DNA from: Hippopus hippopus
Taxonomy: Eukaryota; Mollusca; Bivalvia; Cardiida; Cardiidae
NCBI GenBank assembly: GCA_946811185.2
Contig: OX328113.1
Coordinates: 22,233,521 to 22,297,520, forward strand
Reading direction: 5' to 3'
Length of the DNA stretch: 64,000 bases
Made by a program: the position numbers and the translations under genes. Of the stretch, positions 38,801 to 40,660 are shown in pieces (position 1 is the stretch's first letter; every line of letters starts with the position of its first letter). A model generated the notes under the pieces. The model was given only the letters and a program-made list of their open reading frames with translations, did no database searches and had not been told where the DNA came from.

Positions 38801-39861
38801 TGCCTGTGTAAGACATAATGATTTACTTCGTCTACATCTTTTACCTAAATTTTTATTTAAAGGAAACATCAAGGTTTTGTCATAGCCCTGTCATCGTGGT
38901 ACAAAAACTTTGATATTCCCTCCTTTGTCTCGGCTTCTGAGCCCCACTAGCACAGTTTTGAGTTTACAGGACTTTAGAACAAGGGGTTACTGGTTCAATC
39001 CCTAGCTTGGCCACTTTCTTTCTAAGGATTGATGATAGTCATTGCGACAGGATTGATTCCTCTCTTACCGCTGATCATTGTTTCGATTATGGTTATTTTG
39101 GAAATCAGACAGTCGCTTTGGAACAGTAAAGTGCTGGTACCAAACTCTAGGAATGCATTGGCCACTGCAGTAGAAATGAAATAGTGTTGAAAGTGGTATT
39201 AAATACCATACAATCAATCAAACAGGGGTTAGCTGTTAACTATCTAAAGGGGAATCCTTACCACAGGGTAAGGTAACTCTCATAATATTTTTGACACAGT
39301 CTTGCCCCTTGTCAGCTTAGAATAAATAGTGATAAAGCAGCTCCAGCAATTTAGTCTAAAAGAACTTTAAGATGGCAATAATTTTACAAATGGCTGAAAA
39401 TTTATGAAAAAATTTTAGACTAATCCCAACTGGAAGCATTTGAAGATGACCCATGGTTCAAATGCTGAGGTTTGTTTCTGAAAAGATAAAAAACATTTTG
39501 AAAAAAAGGAGAAATTGTTGGTAACCAGCATTTTCTCTTTTTTTCAGATTGTTTTCTTGCCTATCAGAGAAAATTTTCATTGTTTCAACCACATTCAAGT
39601 TGGCGTCTGCAAGTGCATTCAATTTGGACAAGTCCAAAATTTGTTGTCTGGTAAAGAGTTGAAATGAAAAAATTTTAATGGCAAGAGGGGCTATTTTGTA
39701 TGATGCTGAAAACAATGGTAACAATATTATAAAGACATTTTTTCCTCTTTCTTTGCAGATGGTTTAGAATGGGAGTCCACCCAGAAACTCAGAAAGAGGA
39801 TTGGCTATATATAGGGAAATATTGGGACAGAGATTGGTCCAGATGTCCTGACATCTTTTGA
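2813..39861 (+). CDS. OSBPL1A/OSBPL2-like: ORP1/ORP2-type oxysterol-binding-protein-related gene, last 11 coding exons (3' part of gene)
   Basis: Eleven exons (2813-2888, 29212-29346, 30182-30279, 31101-31277, 32519-32597, 34186-34304, 36525-36642, 37180-37302, 37887-38010, 38717-38807, 39759-39861) join in frame with AG/GT borders to give 413 residues and a stop. ORP proteins bind sterol and phosphoinositide in a lipid-transfer (ORD) barrel and act at membrane contacts. Visible hallmarks are LPVPMF near the start of the domain, ELSKITMPVVFNEPLTFLQR in the lid/phospholipid-binding region, GKPFNPLLGETYEL, the family signature EQV-x-HHPPISAF, HGSIHPKLKFWG, and a basic EEKQRSARRERKKRREEW helix before the C-terminal CPDIF. 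The C-terminal layout matches ORP1 and ORP2 more closely than OSBP. The PH, ankyrin or FFAT parts that would distinguish ORP1 long form from ORP2 are not visible. Intron sizes vary from about 250 bp to 26 kb and hold mainly MITEs. Confidence 0.93.
2950..3460 (+). repeat. 23-bp minisatellite of pol III A-box units
   Basis: About 21 tandem units of the type GTAGCTCAGTAGGTAACCCA (23 bp with CTG) run head to tail. Sub-variants are zoned: AGATAACC units on the left, CGGCAGCTCGGTAGG units in the middle and AGTAGGTAAC on the right. Each unit carries TAGCTCAGTAGG or a close variant, which fits the tRNA/SINE A-box consensus (TRGCNNAGNNGG). The array runs directly into a SINE B-box. Confidence 0.9.
3440..3800 (+). 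mobile_element. SINE head type 1 with expanded A-box and an inserted MITE
   Basis: The last A-box of the minisatellite (3443-3454) is followed at tRNA-like distance by a B-box, GGTTCAAATCC (3490-3500), then CCCAGCTAGGCCAATTTTT and GATTGATGGTTGTCATT. A family B MITE interrupts the body. The SINE resumes with TCTGTCTCACC and GGAAAGCATGGATAGGTGCA. The 3' tail is lost. Confidence 0.8.
3541..3667 (+). mobile_element. Family B MITE nested in a SINE
   Basis: The AAAAAATATCTCTTTATTGG start, the hairpin ATCAAGACCAGACTGCATG-type core and the GCTTAGCAGCTTAAGGGTTAA end match the copies at 56.3 and 63.2 kb. SINE body sequence flanks both sides. Confidence 0.75.
3801..5747. repeat. MITE-filled intron: A, B and C copies
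   Basis: I recognise a family B copy (about 3900-4115, ending CAGGTTAAGGG), a family A copy (4248-4479), a shorter A copy (4860-5044), a family C copy (5080-5240, CAGACCATGCATTTC hairpin) and a decayed A copy (5280-5490). The remaining gaps are AT-rich and unassigned. Confidence 0.6.
5749..5972 (+). mobile_element. Family A MITE
   Basis: The ends are TTAACTCTTCACCAGACAATC and CATTTGGTAAAGAGTTAA. Part of the central hairpin is deleted. The right TTAA starts a second, truncated copy running to about 6069. Confidence 0.8.
6070..6305 (-). mobile_element. Dimeric TTAAGG element, copy 1
   Basis: The element is bounded by TTAAGGTCTACG and CGTAATCCTTAA. It contains two tandem units of about 110 bp, each with CATATTAAAAGA, GCCTTTACCAAAA(A/T)GTC and ATATTTACCGATGAG. 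A C-run of about 14 bases lies in the first unit. The same dimer occurs inverted at 59.86 kb. Confidence 0.8.
6306..6725. other. No feature recognised
   Basis: AT-rich intron with no supported repeat end or coding block. Confidence 0.4.
6726..7178 (+). mobile_element. Two family A MITEs in series
   Basis: The first copy lacks its left end and closes at 6883 (TTCGGTAAAGAGTTAA). The second runs from that TTAA to about 7094 (TCTGGTACAGAGTTA). Confidence 0.7.
7179..7560 (-). mobile_element. Family A MITE split by another family A MITE
   Basis: The outer copy starts TTAACTCTTTACCAGACAAC and resumes after 7508 with GGTTTCCAGCCTTTTCTTG and ATGTTTTCAAAAGG. The inner copy (7290-7508) has its own TTAACTCTTTACCACACAG and TTTGGTAAAGAGTTAA ends. 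Confidence 0.78.
7561..9999. repeat. Intron dominated by family A and C MITE copies
   Basis: Family A copies are visible at about 7798-7982, 7983-8117 (half), 8310-8480 (with a G-run near 8392), 8600-8820, 8918-9151, 9500-9721 and 9760-9930 (right half). A family C relic with a decayed hairpin lies at about 9230-9375. No coding sequence is recognised. Confidence 0.65.
10040..10800. promoter_or_regulatory. Non-repetitive intronic island; candidate internal promoter
   Basis: This is the longest stretch of the 26-kb intron without recognisable MITE or SINE sequence. It contains a palindromic pair of ETS-type sites, CGGAAGTCACTTCCGG (10369-10384), and an NRF1-like ATGCGCAG near 10549. These are common in housekeeping promoters, and short ORP isoforms in other animals start from internal promoters. 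No first exon can be named, so the assignment is inferential. Confidence 0.3.
10888..11152 (+). mobile_element. Family D MITE
   Basis: Terminal inverted repeats GAGCCATGCTCTGTGGAAAA and CTTTTGCCAGAGCATGGCT bound a body with AAAAAGTATCGACCCAG, a GACCTGGGCTGAAACTTTTT segment, and GCATCACGGAGACGCATTAA near the right end. Confidence 0.85.
11200..11733. repeat. Family A MITEs, one with a duplicated palindrome arm
   Basis: A reverse copy from about 11215 to 11495 has the ACCAGCATTTTCTCCTTTTC arm twice (near 11354 and 11417). A fragment at about 11540-11640 follows. Confidence 0.6.
11734..11935 (+). mobile_element. Family C MITE
   Basis: The copy runs from TTAACCCTAAGAGCACTGAAT to GGCACTTAAAGGGTTAA. 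It contains TTTCAGTCTAGAAATAA, TTGCTCTGTTCCAGAATGTC and a hairpin around CAGTCTGATCTTGATCTAC. Confidence 0.82.
11936..12628. other. Decayed SINE/MITE remnants
   Basis: A GGTTACCAGCATATTCTCC patch (about 12290-12350) and a SINE-tail-like TTGAAAGTGGCATAAAACAC (about 12552) are visible. No gene is recognised. Confidence 0.4.
12629..12838 (+). mobile_element. Family A MITE
   Basis: The ends are TTACCCTCTACCACACAATC and TTTGATAAAGAGTTAA. The right arm of the hairpin is partly deleted. Confidence 0.78.
12835..13040 (+). mobile_element. Family C MITE
   Basis: The copy starts TTAACCCTTAGAACACAGAA and carries the hairpin CAAACTGCACATTTTGTGCAG. It shares its left TTAA with the preceding A copy. The right end is decayed. 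Confidence 0.75.
13238..13468 (-). mobile_element. Family A MITE
   Basis: The reverse copy has CTGTACCATACGACCAAATC at the left, the hairpin GGAGAAAATGCTGGTTACCA in the middle and GTGTGGTAAAAGGTTAA at the right. Confidence 0.82.
13500..13640. mobile_element. Family H palindromic element, short copy
   Basis: The element is centred on GATTGGCTAAACTAAACTTTTTAGCCAATC, where TTCTGATTGGCTAAA faces TTTAGCCAATCAGAA. The related fuller copy is at 44.05 kb. Confidence 0.55.
13737..14120. mobile_element. Family H element interrupted by a family D MITE
   Basis: Left H sequence (TCATATTCATTAACCACTC to TTTCTGATTTGCTAA) is separated from right H sequence (ATTGTGAATACGGGCCC) by a reverse D copy at about 13828-14066. 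The D copy has GAGCCATGCTCTGGCAAAAC and GATGCATTAAATCCCATTTT ends. Confidence 0.65.
14269..15274. repeat. Family A cluster with nested and duplicated parts
   Basis: One copy covers 14269-14505. Another, at 14679-14930, is entered at its TTTAA by a second copy (14717 on), and the region carries the palindrome arm three times. A third copy (14927-15274) holds an unrelated insert of about 150 bp with a 28-bp near-palindrome. Confidence 0.65.
15193..15220. repeat. 28-bp near-perfect palindrome
   Basis: AAAAC and GTTTT flank the perfect core GCGATTACGTAATCGC, with a single unpaired pair between arm segments. The centre TTACGTAA is a consensus bZIP (PAR/C/EBP-class) site. Function is unknown. Confidence 0.6.
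15272..15484 (+). mobile_element. Family C MITE
   Basis: The copy runs from TTAACCTTTAAAGCACCCAAT to ACTTTAACGGTTAA with the hairpin GACCAGACTGCATTTTTTGT in the centre. Confidence 0.8.
15485..16388. other. No feature recognised
   Basis: AT-rich intron. Two short purine-rich patches and one 63-codon open frame have no domain or repeat support. Confidence 0.4.
16389..17222 (+). mobile_element. Family A MITE split by a GTCCGT-rich element
   Basis: The left part runs TTAACCCTTTGCAGCAC to CCAGCATTTTT. The right part resumes TACTTTTCCAACAATATTTT and ends TTGGTAAAT. The gap is filled by the element at 16507-17098. Confidence 0.78.
16507..17098 (+). mobile_element. GTCCGT-rich repeat element (family F)
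   Basis: The element starts AGCTCCACTGGCCGAAGGCG, carries GTCCGTCCGTTCATTCGTCC near its left end and finishes CAGGCGCTCAAGCGCCTCTAG. The right end forms a small hairpin (GGCGCTCAAGCGCC). Insertion into a MITE fixes both borders. Elements with this start are common in bivalve DNA; I cannot assign a superfamily. Confidence 0.65.
17237..17362 (+). repeat. Two-copy tandem duplication of about 65 bp
   Basis: TAAAGGAAAGTTCATACTAC, then CTAC(A/C)TTATATGTA and TGTTGCCTAAAACCT, is present twice in direct order. The second copy has a short deletion. Confidence 0.85.
17405..17475 (+). mobile_element. tRNA-like SINE head fragment (type 3)
   Basis: GGCCATGAGGGTAGAGCACA, CCTAGAGAGTGGGAGG and TTGGTTTACACCCC resemble a tRNA-derived SINE head with a degenerate B-box. 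No body or tail is clear. Confidence 0.5.
17545..18105 (+). mobile_element. Family A MITE split by a SINE
   Basis: MITE sequence from ACCTTTACTACACCAAACTG through GTAACCAGCATTTTCTC reaches TTCATCTGCACAGT. It resumes after the SINE at CATGCTTTCAATTTTG and ends TTTGGGAAGGGGCTAA. Confidence 0.8.
17725..18037 (+). mobile_element. Complete SINE, head type 1, with 13-bp target duplication
   Basis: The head is GAGCCCTGGTAGCTAAGTCA with B-box GGTTCGATCCC. The body is AAAGCAGCCAGTGACTTGGA and AAGCGTGGATAGGTGCACTG. The tail is ACGGCGTAAAACACC followed by ACAAACAAACAAA. TCATCTGCACAGT flanks both sides (17712-17724 and 18038-18050). Confidence 0.9.
18105..18905. repeat. Family A copies and a C relic
   Basis: A reverse A copy covers about 18105-18320, a decayed C copy about 18360-18600, and a further A copy 18679-18905 (TTAACCCTTTACCTCACAATG start). 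Confidence 0.65.
18903..19351 (-). mobile_element. Family A MITE nested in family A MITE
   Basis: The outer reverse copy is opened at its ATGTCATTTAA and resumes ATGATGGAATTTGTCTTTGA after the inner copy (18978-19203). Each copy has its own complete hairpin AAAATGCTGGTTACCAG-type centre and GTGTGGTAAAGAGTTAA end. Confidence 0.85.
19461..20252 (+). mobile_element. Triple nest: A MITE containing an A MITE and a SINE
   Basis: The outer copy starts TTTTACCAGACAATCCTGTG, is interrupted by an inner copy (about 19534-19758), continues GAGAAAATACTGGTAGCCAG and is interrupted again by a SINE (19833-20155). It ends TGTCTGGTAAAGAGTTAA. Confidence 0.72.
19833..20155 (+). mobile_element. SINE, head type 1, diverged
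   Basis: The B-box is GGTTTGAACCCCAAGCTTAG, the body AGGAAAGCAGCCGGTAGCTT and the tail AAATGGTATTTTACAC. TCAAAGA appears on both sides and may be the target duplication. Confidence 0.7.
20249..20699 (-). mobile_element. Two family A MITEs in series
   Basis: The copies at 20249-20475 and 20472-20699 share one junction. Both are in reverse orientation, with GACAAAATTTGAAGC- and GACAAAATTTTAGACTAG-type starts. The second has the hairpin GAAAATGCTGGTTTTCAGCA. Confidence 0.82.
20775..21228 (+). mobile_element. Family A MITE split by a tRNA-like insert
   Basis: The MITE ends TTAACTCTTTACCACACCAT and GTGTGGTAAAGGGTTAA are intact. The sequence between about 20845 and 21070 is foreign. The hairpin GGGAGAAAATGCTGGTAACC follows the insert. 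Confidence 0.78.
20905..21005 (+). mobile_element. tRNA-like SINE head or tRNA pseudogene (UUU anticodon-like loop)
   Basis: CTTTAGCTCAGTGGTTATGG gives an A-box/D-arm, GGTCTTTTAAACC a short anticodon-like stem with a CTTTTAA loop, and GTGGGTTCGAATCCCAC a perfect T-arm. About 20 extra bases lie before the T-arm and no 7-bp acceptor stem can be built, so it is not called as a functional tRNA. Confidence 0.55.
21225..23530. repeat. MITE-filled intron: A and C copies
   Basis: A copies lie at 21225-21433, 22200-22345, 22349-22578, 22690-22892 and 23302-23530. C copies lie at about 21560-21727 (CAGACTGTACATTTTGTG-type hairpin) and 22889-23115. The rest is unassigned. Confidence 0.6.
23531..24020. 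other. Mostly unassigned; decayed A copy at the right
   Basis: The only recognisable segment is a worn family A copy from about 23850 to 24022. Confidence 0.4.
24021..24253 (+). mobile_element. Family A MITE
   Basis: The copy runs from TTAACCCTATACCAAACAAT to TGGAGTAAAGAGTATAA, with a perfect centre GAGAAAATGCTGGTAACCAG. Confidence 0.82.
24405..24955 (-). mobile_element. SINE head type 1 on minus strand, interrupted by another SINE
   Basis: Reading minus, the head A-box TAGCTCAGTTGGTAAGCACA lies at the right. The body and the GGAAAGCATGGATAGGTGCA block lie left of the insert. The intervening SINE is flanked by CCCTAGTTTCA at 24637-24647 and 24914-24924. Confidence 0.85.
24648..24913 (+). 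mobile_element. SINE, head type 2, complete
   Basis: The tRNA-like head has GGATGGCTCAGTGGTTAGCA and B-box GGGTTCGATACCC. The body carries TTTCTGGCGATTTTTCGCCT, and the tail is AATGGCGTTAAACTC then ACAAACCAAACAAA. The 11-bp duplication marks a real insertion. Confidence 0.88.
24956..25494. repeat. Family C copy and unassigned sequence
   Basis: A family C relic (about 24990-25180) has GGCAGTGTAGATCAAGATCA and TTACTACTAAACTGAAAATG. Nothing is recognised from 25.18 to 25.49 kb. Confidence 0.5.
25495..25797 (+). mobile_element. SINE, head type 1
   Basis: The head is GTATGGTAGCTTAGTCAGTA with B-box GGTTCGAATCCC. The body has AGGAAAGCATAAATACG and the tail is TAGAACACCATGCAAACAAA. Confidence 0.82.
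25838..25970 (+). mobile_element. SINE 3' fragment
   Basis: GGGAAAGCAGCCAGCGACTT through CTGAAATAATATTAAAAACA repeats the body and tail of the SINE just upstream. The head is absent. Confidence 0.7.
26000..26225 (+). mobile_element. SINE, head type 4 (CCTGCATGGCTCAG)
   Basis: The A-box is ATGGCTCAGTGGTAAAGTGT. A different middle (GTCCTCGAGCAAGACACTTC) leads to the same tail, GACTGAAATAATGTTGACAG then CGTAAAACAC. The same type is at 41.81 kb. Confidence 0.75.
26428..26653 (+). mobile_element. Family A MITE
   Basis: The copy is complete from TTAACCCTTTACCACACAAT to GTTTGGTGAAGAGTTAA, with the centre AAAATGCTGGTAACCAGTAT. Confidence 0.86.
26738..27205. repeat. Family A copies around a SINE 3' fragment
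   Basis: A short A copy starts TTAACTTTACCAAACACCC. A type 4 SINE fragment at about 26845-26995 ends GAAAGTGGCATGAAACAC. A further A copy ends TTTGGTAGAGAGTTTTG near 27205. Confidence 0.6.
27391..28228 (+). mobile_element. Family A MITE split by a 620-bp TIR element
   Basis: The left part CAACCCTTTACCAAACAATG reaches TTTGAGCCACATGTA. The right part resumes TAATTTGTCATCTGAAAAAT and ends TTTTGTAAAGAGTTAG. Confidence 0.78.
27549..28168. mobile_element. TIR element with GTCCTCGCTGGTACAGCG ends
   Basis: GTCCTCGCTGGTACAGCG at the left (about 27550) is matched by CGCTGTACCAGCGAGGAC at the right (about 28151-28168), an exact 18-bp terminal inverted repeat. The 580-bp interior has no ORF and no resemblance to the other families here. 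It is a non-autonomous DNA transposon by structure; the superfamily is not evident. Confidence 0.82.
28298..29172 (+). repeat. Four abutting family A MITEs in one orientation
   Basis: Copies at 28298-28504, 28501-28711, 28708-28934 and 28945-29172 follow one another. The first three share single TTAA junctions, while the last is separated by about 10 bp. Arm sequences differ among copies, so this is serial insertion rather than recent tandem duplication. ORP exon 2 begins 40 bp later. Confidence 0.87.
29212..29346 (+). CDS. OSBPL1A/OSBPL2-like: ORP exon 2: ORD lid and first strands
   Basis: Forty-five codons lie between the acceptor ATCTATTACAG and the donor ATGATG|GTAAAT, phase 0 at both ends. 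The peptide begins ELSKITMPVVFNEPLTFLQR and ends AERMM. The ELSKITMPV-FNEP block is strongly conserved in ORPs and contributes to phosphoinositide and sterol contact. A run of four abutting family A MITEs ends only 40 bp before this exon. Confidence 0.93.
29347..29850 (-). mobile_element. Family G repeat (CTGCAGTTGCTCGATTTTC)
   Basis: On the minus strand the block contains GCTTGGCTGCAGTTGCTCGA, then CTCGAAAAAGGGGCATAAA and further matches. The same order appears on the plus strand at 49.81-50.09 kb. Borders are uncertain. Confidence 0.6.
29920..30143 (+). mobile_element. Family A MITE next to ORP exon 3
   Basis: The copy starts ACCCCTTACCACACAGTCC, has the centre AAAATACTGATAACCAGCAT and ends CGTTTGGTAAAGAGTTAA. 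The ORP acceptor is 38 bp downstream. Confidence 0.84.
30182..30279 (+). CDS. OSBPL1A/OSBPL2-like: ORP exon 3: core beta-barrel segment
   Basis: The exon opens in phase 0 after TGTCTTTCAG with YVAAFAVSAISSNWERIGKP and closes with FNPLLGETYELD plus two bases of an Arg codon at AG|GTGAGA. The GKPFNPLLGETYE motif is diagnostic of ORPs. A family A MITE ends about 38 bp upstream, so its right arm lies close to the branch-point region. Confidence 0.95.
30441..30768 (-). mobile_element. Family A MITEs, one partial and one complete
   Basis: A truncated reverse copy precedes a complete one (30545-30768) with ACCAAACAACAAAATTTTTG and TTGTGTTGTAAAGAGTTAA ends and a perfect hairpin. Confidence 0.8.
30832..31050 (-). 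mobile_element. SINE head on minus strand beside an A fragment
   Basis: Reading minus, GTCCTTGGTTGTGAGGTAGA, then CCCGAGTTCGATACTAAC, gives a tRNA-like head with a good B-box. Family A fragment GGAGAAAATGCCGGTTACCA follows near 31.0 kb. Confidence 0.55.
31101..31277 (+). CDS. OSBPL1A/OSBPL2-like: ORP exon 4: carries the OSBP signature
   Basis: The exon follows ATATTTTTAG, completes an Arg codon and encodes PDLGFRLVSEQVCHHPPISA onward through KLKFWGRSVEINPKGVLTLQ. The paired histidines that contact phosphoinositide headgroups are present. The residue before them is Cys where the usual family signature has Ser (EQVSHHPP). The donor is read as ACAAA|GTGAGT and leaves two bases. Confidence 0.95.
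31328..31744. repeat. Family A MITE followed by family D MITE
   Basis: The reverse A copy (31328-31517) ends TTTGGTAAAGGGTTAA. The D copy (about 31518-31744) starts inside its terminal repeat at GATACATCTGCAAAAAGTA and ends TTTTGCCAGAGCATGGCTCA. Confidence 0.75.
31780..32470. repeat. Decayed family A copies
   Basis: Scattered blocks (GAAGAACCCTTTTTAAAACA, TTACTGGCATTTTCTCCC, TGCTGGTTTCCAATATTTTC, GATTGTGTGGTATGGGTT) show two or three worn A copies just before ORP exon 5. Confidence 0.55.
32519..32597 (+). CDS. OSBPL1A/OSBPL2-like: ORP exon 5
   Basis: The acceptor is ATAAATAG. The exon completes a Lys codon and encodes FGETYTWQNVNCCVHNVIVG then KIWIEH, ending CAT|GTAAGT in phase 0. The TYTW-x-NP/N-CCVHN-x-I-x-GK-WIE block is a well-conserved ORP strand pair. 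The exon is too short to show in a length-filtered ORF scan and was found by continuing the reading frame. Confidence 0.92.
32889..33099. mobile_element. Palindromic element with AGGGCACCC ends, inserted in a SINE
   Basis: Left arm GTAGGGCACCCAAAAGGA, ATGCCTTTCATCGCCAAAA and GGCTAAGACCCGGGTAATCC faces right arm GGATTACCCGAGTCTTAGCT, TTTTGGCGATGAAAGGCAAT and TAGGGTGCCCTA. The arms are about 100 bp with roughly one mismatch per ten bases. The intervening loop is short, so this is a fold-back MITE. Confidence 0.85.
33119..33284 (+). mobile_element. Family A MITE with demonstrable TTAA duplication
   Basis: The copy (deleted in its hairpin) lies between TTAA at 33119-33122 and TTAA at 33281-33284. 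Removing it and one TTAA restores the SINE tail GCGTTAAACACCATACAAAC, the form seen uninterrupted in other SINE copies. Confidence 0.9.
33330..33845. repeat. Two family A MITEs
   Basis: A forward, worn copy spans about 33330-33545. A clean reverse copy spans 33618-33845, with TTAACCCTTTACCAAACAAC and TTGTTTGGCAAAGGGTTAA ends and a complete hairpin. Confidence 0.8.
33846..34185. other. Unassigned intron with a family B scrap
   Basis: GACAGTGTAGATTCAAGATC (about 34109) is a truncated family B hairpin. Nothing else is recognised before ORP exon 6. Confidence 0.4.
34186..34304 (+). CDS. OSBPL1A/OSBPL2-like: ORP exon 6
   Basis: Thirty-nine codons plus two bases follow TGTTTTATAG. The peptide reads TGVMEVYNHKLKYKAVLDFK and then KGGWFGKDLHKVEGFVFDS. 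The G-x-FGK-LHKVEG motif is typical of ORPs. The donor is CCAA|GTAAGT. The next exon must supply one base, which the acceptor at 36524 does (Asn codon). Confidence 0.93.
34360..34690. repeat. Two family A MITE copies
   Basis: A shortened reverse copy ends GTGTGGTAAAGGGCTAA near 34510. A forward copy ends CGTTTAGTAAAGAGTCAA near 34691. Confidence 0.72.
35235..36233 (-). mobile_element. hAT-like non-autonomous transposon
   Basis: The left end CAGTGTTTCCGTTT and the right end AAACGGAAACCCTG form a 14-bp terminal inverted repeat with one mismatch and CAGNG-type tips, as in hAT elements. A perfect 6-bp repeat, TGCAAC, flanks it, although hAT usually makes 8 bp. It encodes a TTF-type zinc-finger fragment and has a later family A MITE inside (about 35398-35631). 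The transposase catalytic and dimerisation regions are absent. Confidence 0.75.
35632..35905 (-). pseudogene. TTF-type zinc-finger fragment (ZNF862/hAT-transposase-like N-terminus)
   Basis: An ATG-started frame encodes a basic leader (GVPGKKGKLSRSFQDQW), an FKDWL motif, then C-x2-C (MKCLIC) with further Cys and a His-x-SS-x-SH pair. This is the layout of TTF-type zinc fingers at the N-terminus of hAT transposases and domesticated relatives such as ZNF862. The last residues (from about PFTSPHNPDF) are MITE sequence, so the frame is truncated by insertion. It could also be a first exon with a lost donor; no further exons are seen. Confidence 0.6.
36525..36642 (+). CDS. OSBPL1A/OSBPL2-like: ORP exon 7, the exon whose acceptor is repeated upstream
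   Basis: The exon starts after ATATTTTTCAG with one base completing Asn, then KTKVKALYGSWIYDLFGVDN and on to NHTVS at CT|GTAAGT, phase 0. The ALYG-W segment is conserved in the family. The first 20 or so exon bases and the preceding acceptor recur in degenerate copies through the intron from about 34.7 kb (separate entry). This acceptor is favoured because it alone continues into the conserved reading frame. Confidence 0.93.
36840..37106 (-). mobile_element. Family D MITE in ORP intron 7
   Basis: The ends are GAGCCATGCTCTGGCAAAAG and CACAGAGCATGGCTCA. The internal palindrome GGTCAGCCTGCGCGGACTGC faces GCAGGCTGACC. It is complete and lies 74 bp before exon 8. Confidence 0.87.
37180..37302 (+). 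CDS. OSBPL1A/OSBPL2-like: ORP exon 8
   Basis: Forty-one codons in phase 0 lie between TTTTTCCAG and CAG|GTACGA. The first third (GNGNKSDEDNIPTTHM) is polar and matches the poorly conserved acidic linker of ORP1/ORP2. The second part (NIPDQVTLWQFMTRPEHSSQ) matches the IPGS-x-LLW-x-x-RPP-S-Q strand. Confidence 0.9.
37303..37886. repeat. SINE fragments in ORP intron 8
   Basis: A minus-strand type 4 head/middle lies at about 37400-37530 (reading CCTTGGTAGCTTGGCGG and TTGGGCAGGGCAC). A plus-strand type 1 copy with an internal deletion lies at about 37593-37765, ending in a T-run after CTGAAATAATGTTGA. Confidence 0.6.
37887..38010 (+). CDS. OSBPL1A/OSBPL2-like: ORP exon 9
   Basis: The exon follows TTACTTCAG and encodes YFSFTNFAMALNELQDYMLR then TLPPTDSRLRPDVRILEEGN, ending ATC G|GTAACT. 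The LPPTDSRLRPD motif is close to invariant in ORPs, where it helps shape the barrel end. The next exon supplies two bases for Asp. Confidence 0.95.
38060..38290 (+). mobile_element. SINE, head type 1, diverged
   Basis: ATGGGAAAGCAGCTAGTGAC, GGAATGCATAAGTCC and the tail AAAACGGCATTAAACATTTG are recognisable. The B-box is lost. Confidence 0.65.
38460..38690 (-). mobile_element. Family A MITE touching ORP exon 10
   Basis: The complete reverse copy runs from CAACCCTTTACCAAACGAC to GTGTGGTAAAGGGTTA, with the hairpin AGAAAACGCTGGTTACCAGC. Only about 25 bp separate its end from the exon. Confidence 0.87.
38717..38807 (+). CDS. OSBPL1A/OSBPL2-like: ORP exon 10: basic C-terminal helix
   Basis: The exon completes Asp and encodes LAGEEKNRLEEKQRSARRER followed by KKRREEWMP, ending GT|GTAAGA. 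The EEK-RLEEKQR-ARR-R charged helix is characteristic of ORP C-termini. A family A MITE ends about 25 bp before the acceptor CTTAAAG, leaving very little native intron there. The acceptor itself has a weak pyrimidine tract. Confidence 0.93.
38935..39222 (+). mobile_element. SINE, head type 1
   Basis: The head is GAGCCCCACTAGCACAG, the B-box GGTTCAATCCC, the body GATTGATGATAGTCATTGCG and the tail GTGGTATTAAATACC then CAATCAATCAAAC. Confidence 0.82.
39400..39663 (+). mobile_element. Family A MITE in the last ORP intron
   Basis: The left half is worn (AAATTTTAGACTAATCCC-type). The hairpin TTGTTGGTAACCAGCATTTT and the end TGTCTGGTAAAGAGTTGAA are clear. Confidence 0.65.
39759..39861 (+). CDS. OSBPL1A/OSBPL2-like: ORP terminal coding exon and stop
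   Basis: The exon follows TTTCTTTGCAG, completes a Val codon and reads WFRMGVHPETQKEDWLYIGK, then YWDRDWSRCPDIF and TGA. The DW-Y-G-YW-R-x-S-CPDI ending is the usual ORP1/ORP2 C-terminus, so the stop is taken as authentic. Confidence 0.95.
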
Positions 39862-40401
39862 CCTTGAGCTGTCCATTAGGAAGAATTGCAATGAATTATT
39901 TGTCTTGTGGGGTTCAAAATACTCGTCATTTTGCGCTGACCCTATATCCATGGTGAAAGACTTGACTGTAGAATCATGGTGAATGGCCACTTTTGATTGG
40001 CTAGGATCTATCATGTGTCTGAAATTAACCAATCAGGGTCAAGATAGTAGTGACTAGTTTCAGAAATATGTTACAGAGTTGTCATAAATCATGGACTTTG
40101 AGTTTGGCCAGTGACTGTGCAATGTGTTATTGGATTGTATTTAACTCATGTATACCCGCCTTTTATTTGCTTTTACAGCAATGTAATGGTGAAATATTGT
40201 AAAAAGAAGAAAACACATACTGGATATGTGTATTTACTCTTTAATCATGCAGACAACTTTTTACGGCCCCCTGCAGCAGAGAGCATTCCAAAACATTTTT
40301 GGAAAAGGGGCTTGCTTTTTAAAAGGAAACCCCTGTGTTGCCCTGAATGTTTTTGATATCTTTAAATGAAACCAATTTCCTTTTGCTTCATATTATATTA
40401 C
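39862..40401 (+). other. Probable 3' UTR of the ORP gene
   Basis: This stretch follows the ORP stop and contains no confident repeat or further exon apart from a short MITE-like patch near 40.26-40.34 kb. I do not see a convincing AATAAA close to the stop, so the transcript end is not placed. Confidence 0.35.
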
Positions 40402-40660
40402 TTAGCCCCAATCACTCAGCAATTCCAAGGGCATGCTGTCAAAAGGTTGTGAGTTCAAGATCTGGATAGGCTAGAAATCTTTCCAGGTAATGATAGAAAA
40501 TTTTACAGACTGGATTCATTCCTCTCATCGCTGATTAAAGTCCCCATTGTTGGAAATGAGTGTTATGCCTTGTGTTGCTGAAGAAACTCCAGGAATACAT
40601 GGATAGTTGTATTTGTCACTGCAGCATACATGAAATACTGTTGACTTTAAAACAATGGTG
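40402..40660 (+). mobile_element. SINE, head type 1, diverged
   Basis: AGCCCCAATCACTCAGCAAT, the B-box GAGTTCAAGATCT, the body AAACTCCAGGAATACATGGA and the tail start GAAATACTGTTGAC match other copies. Confidence 0.6.
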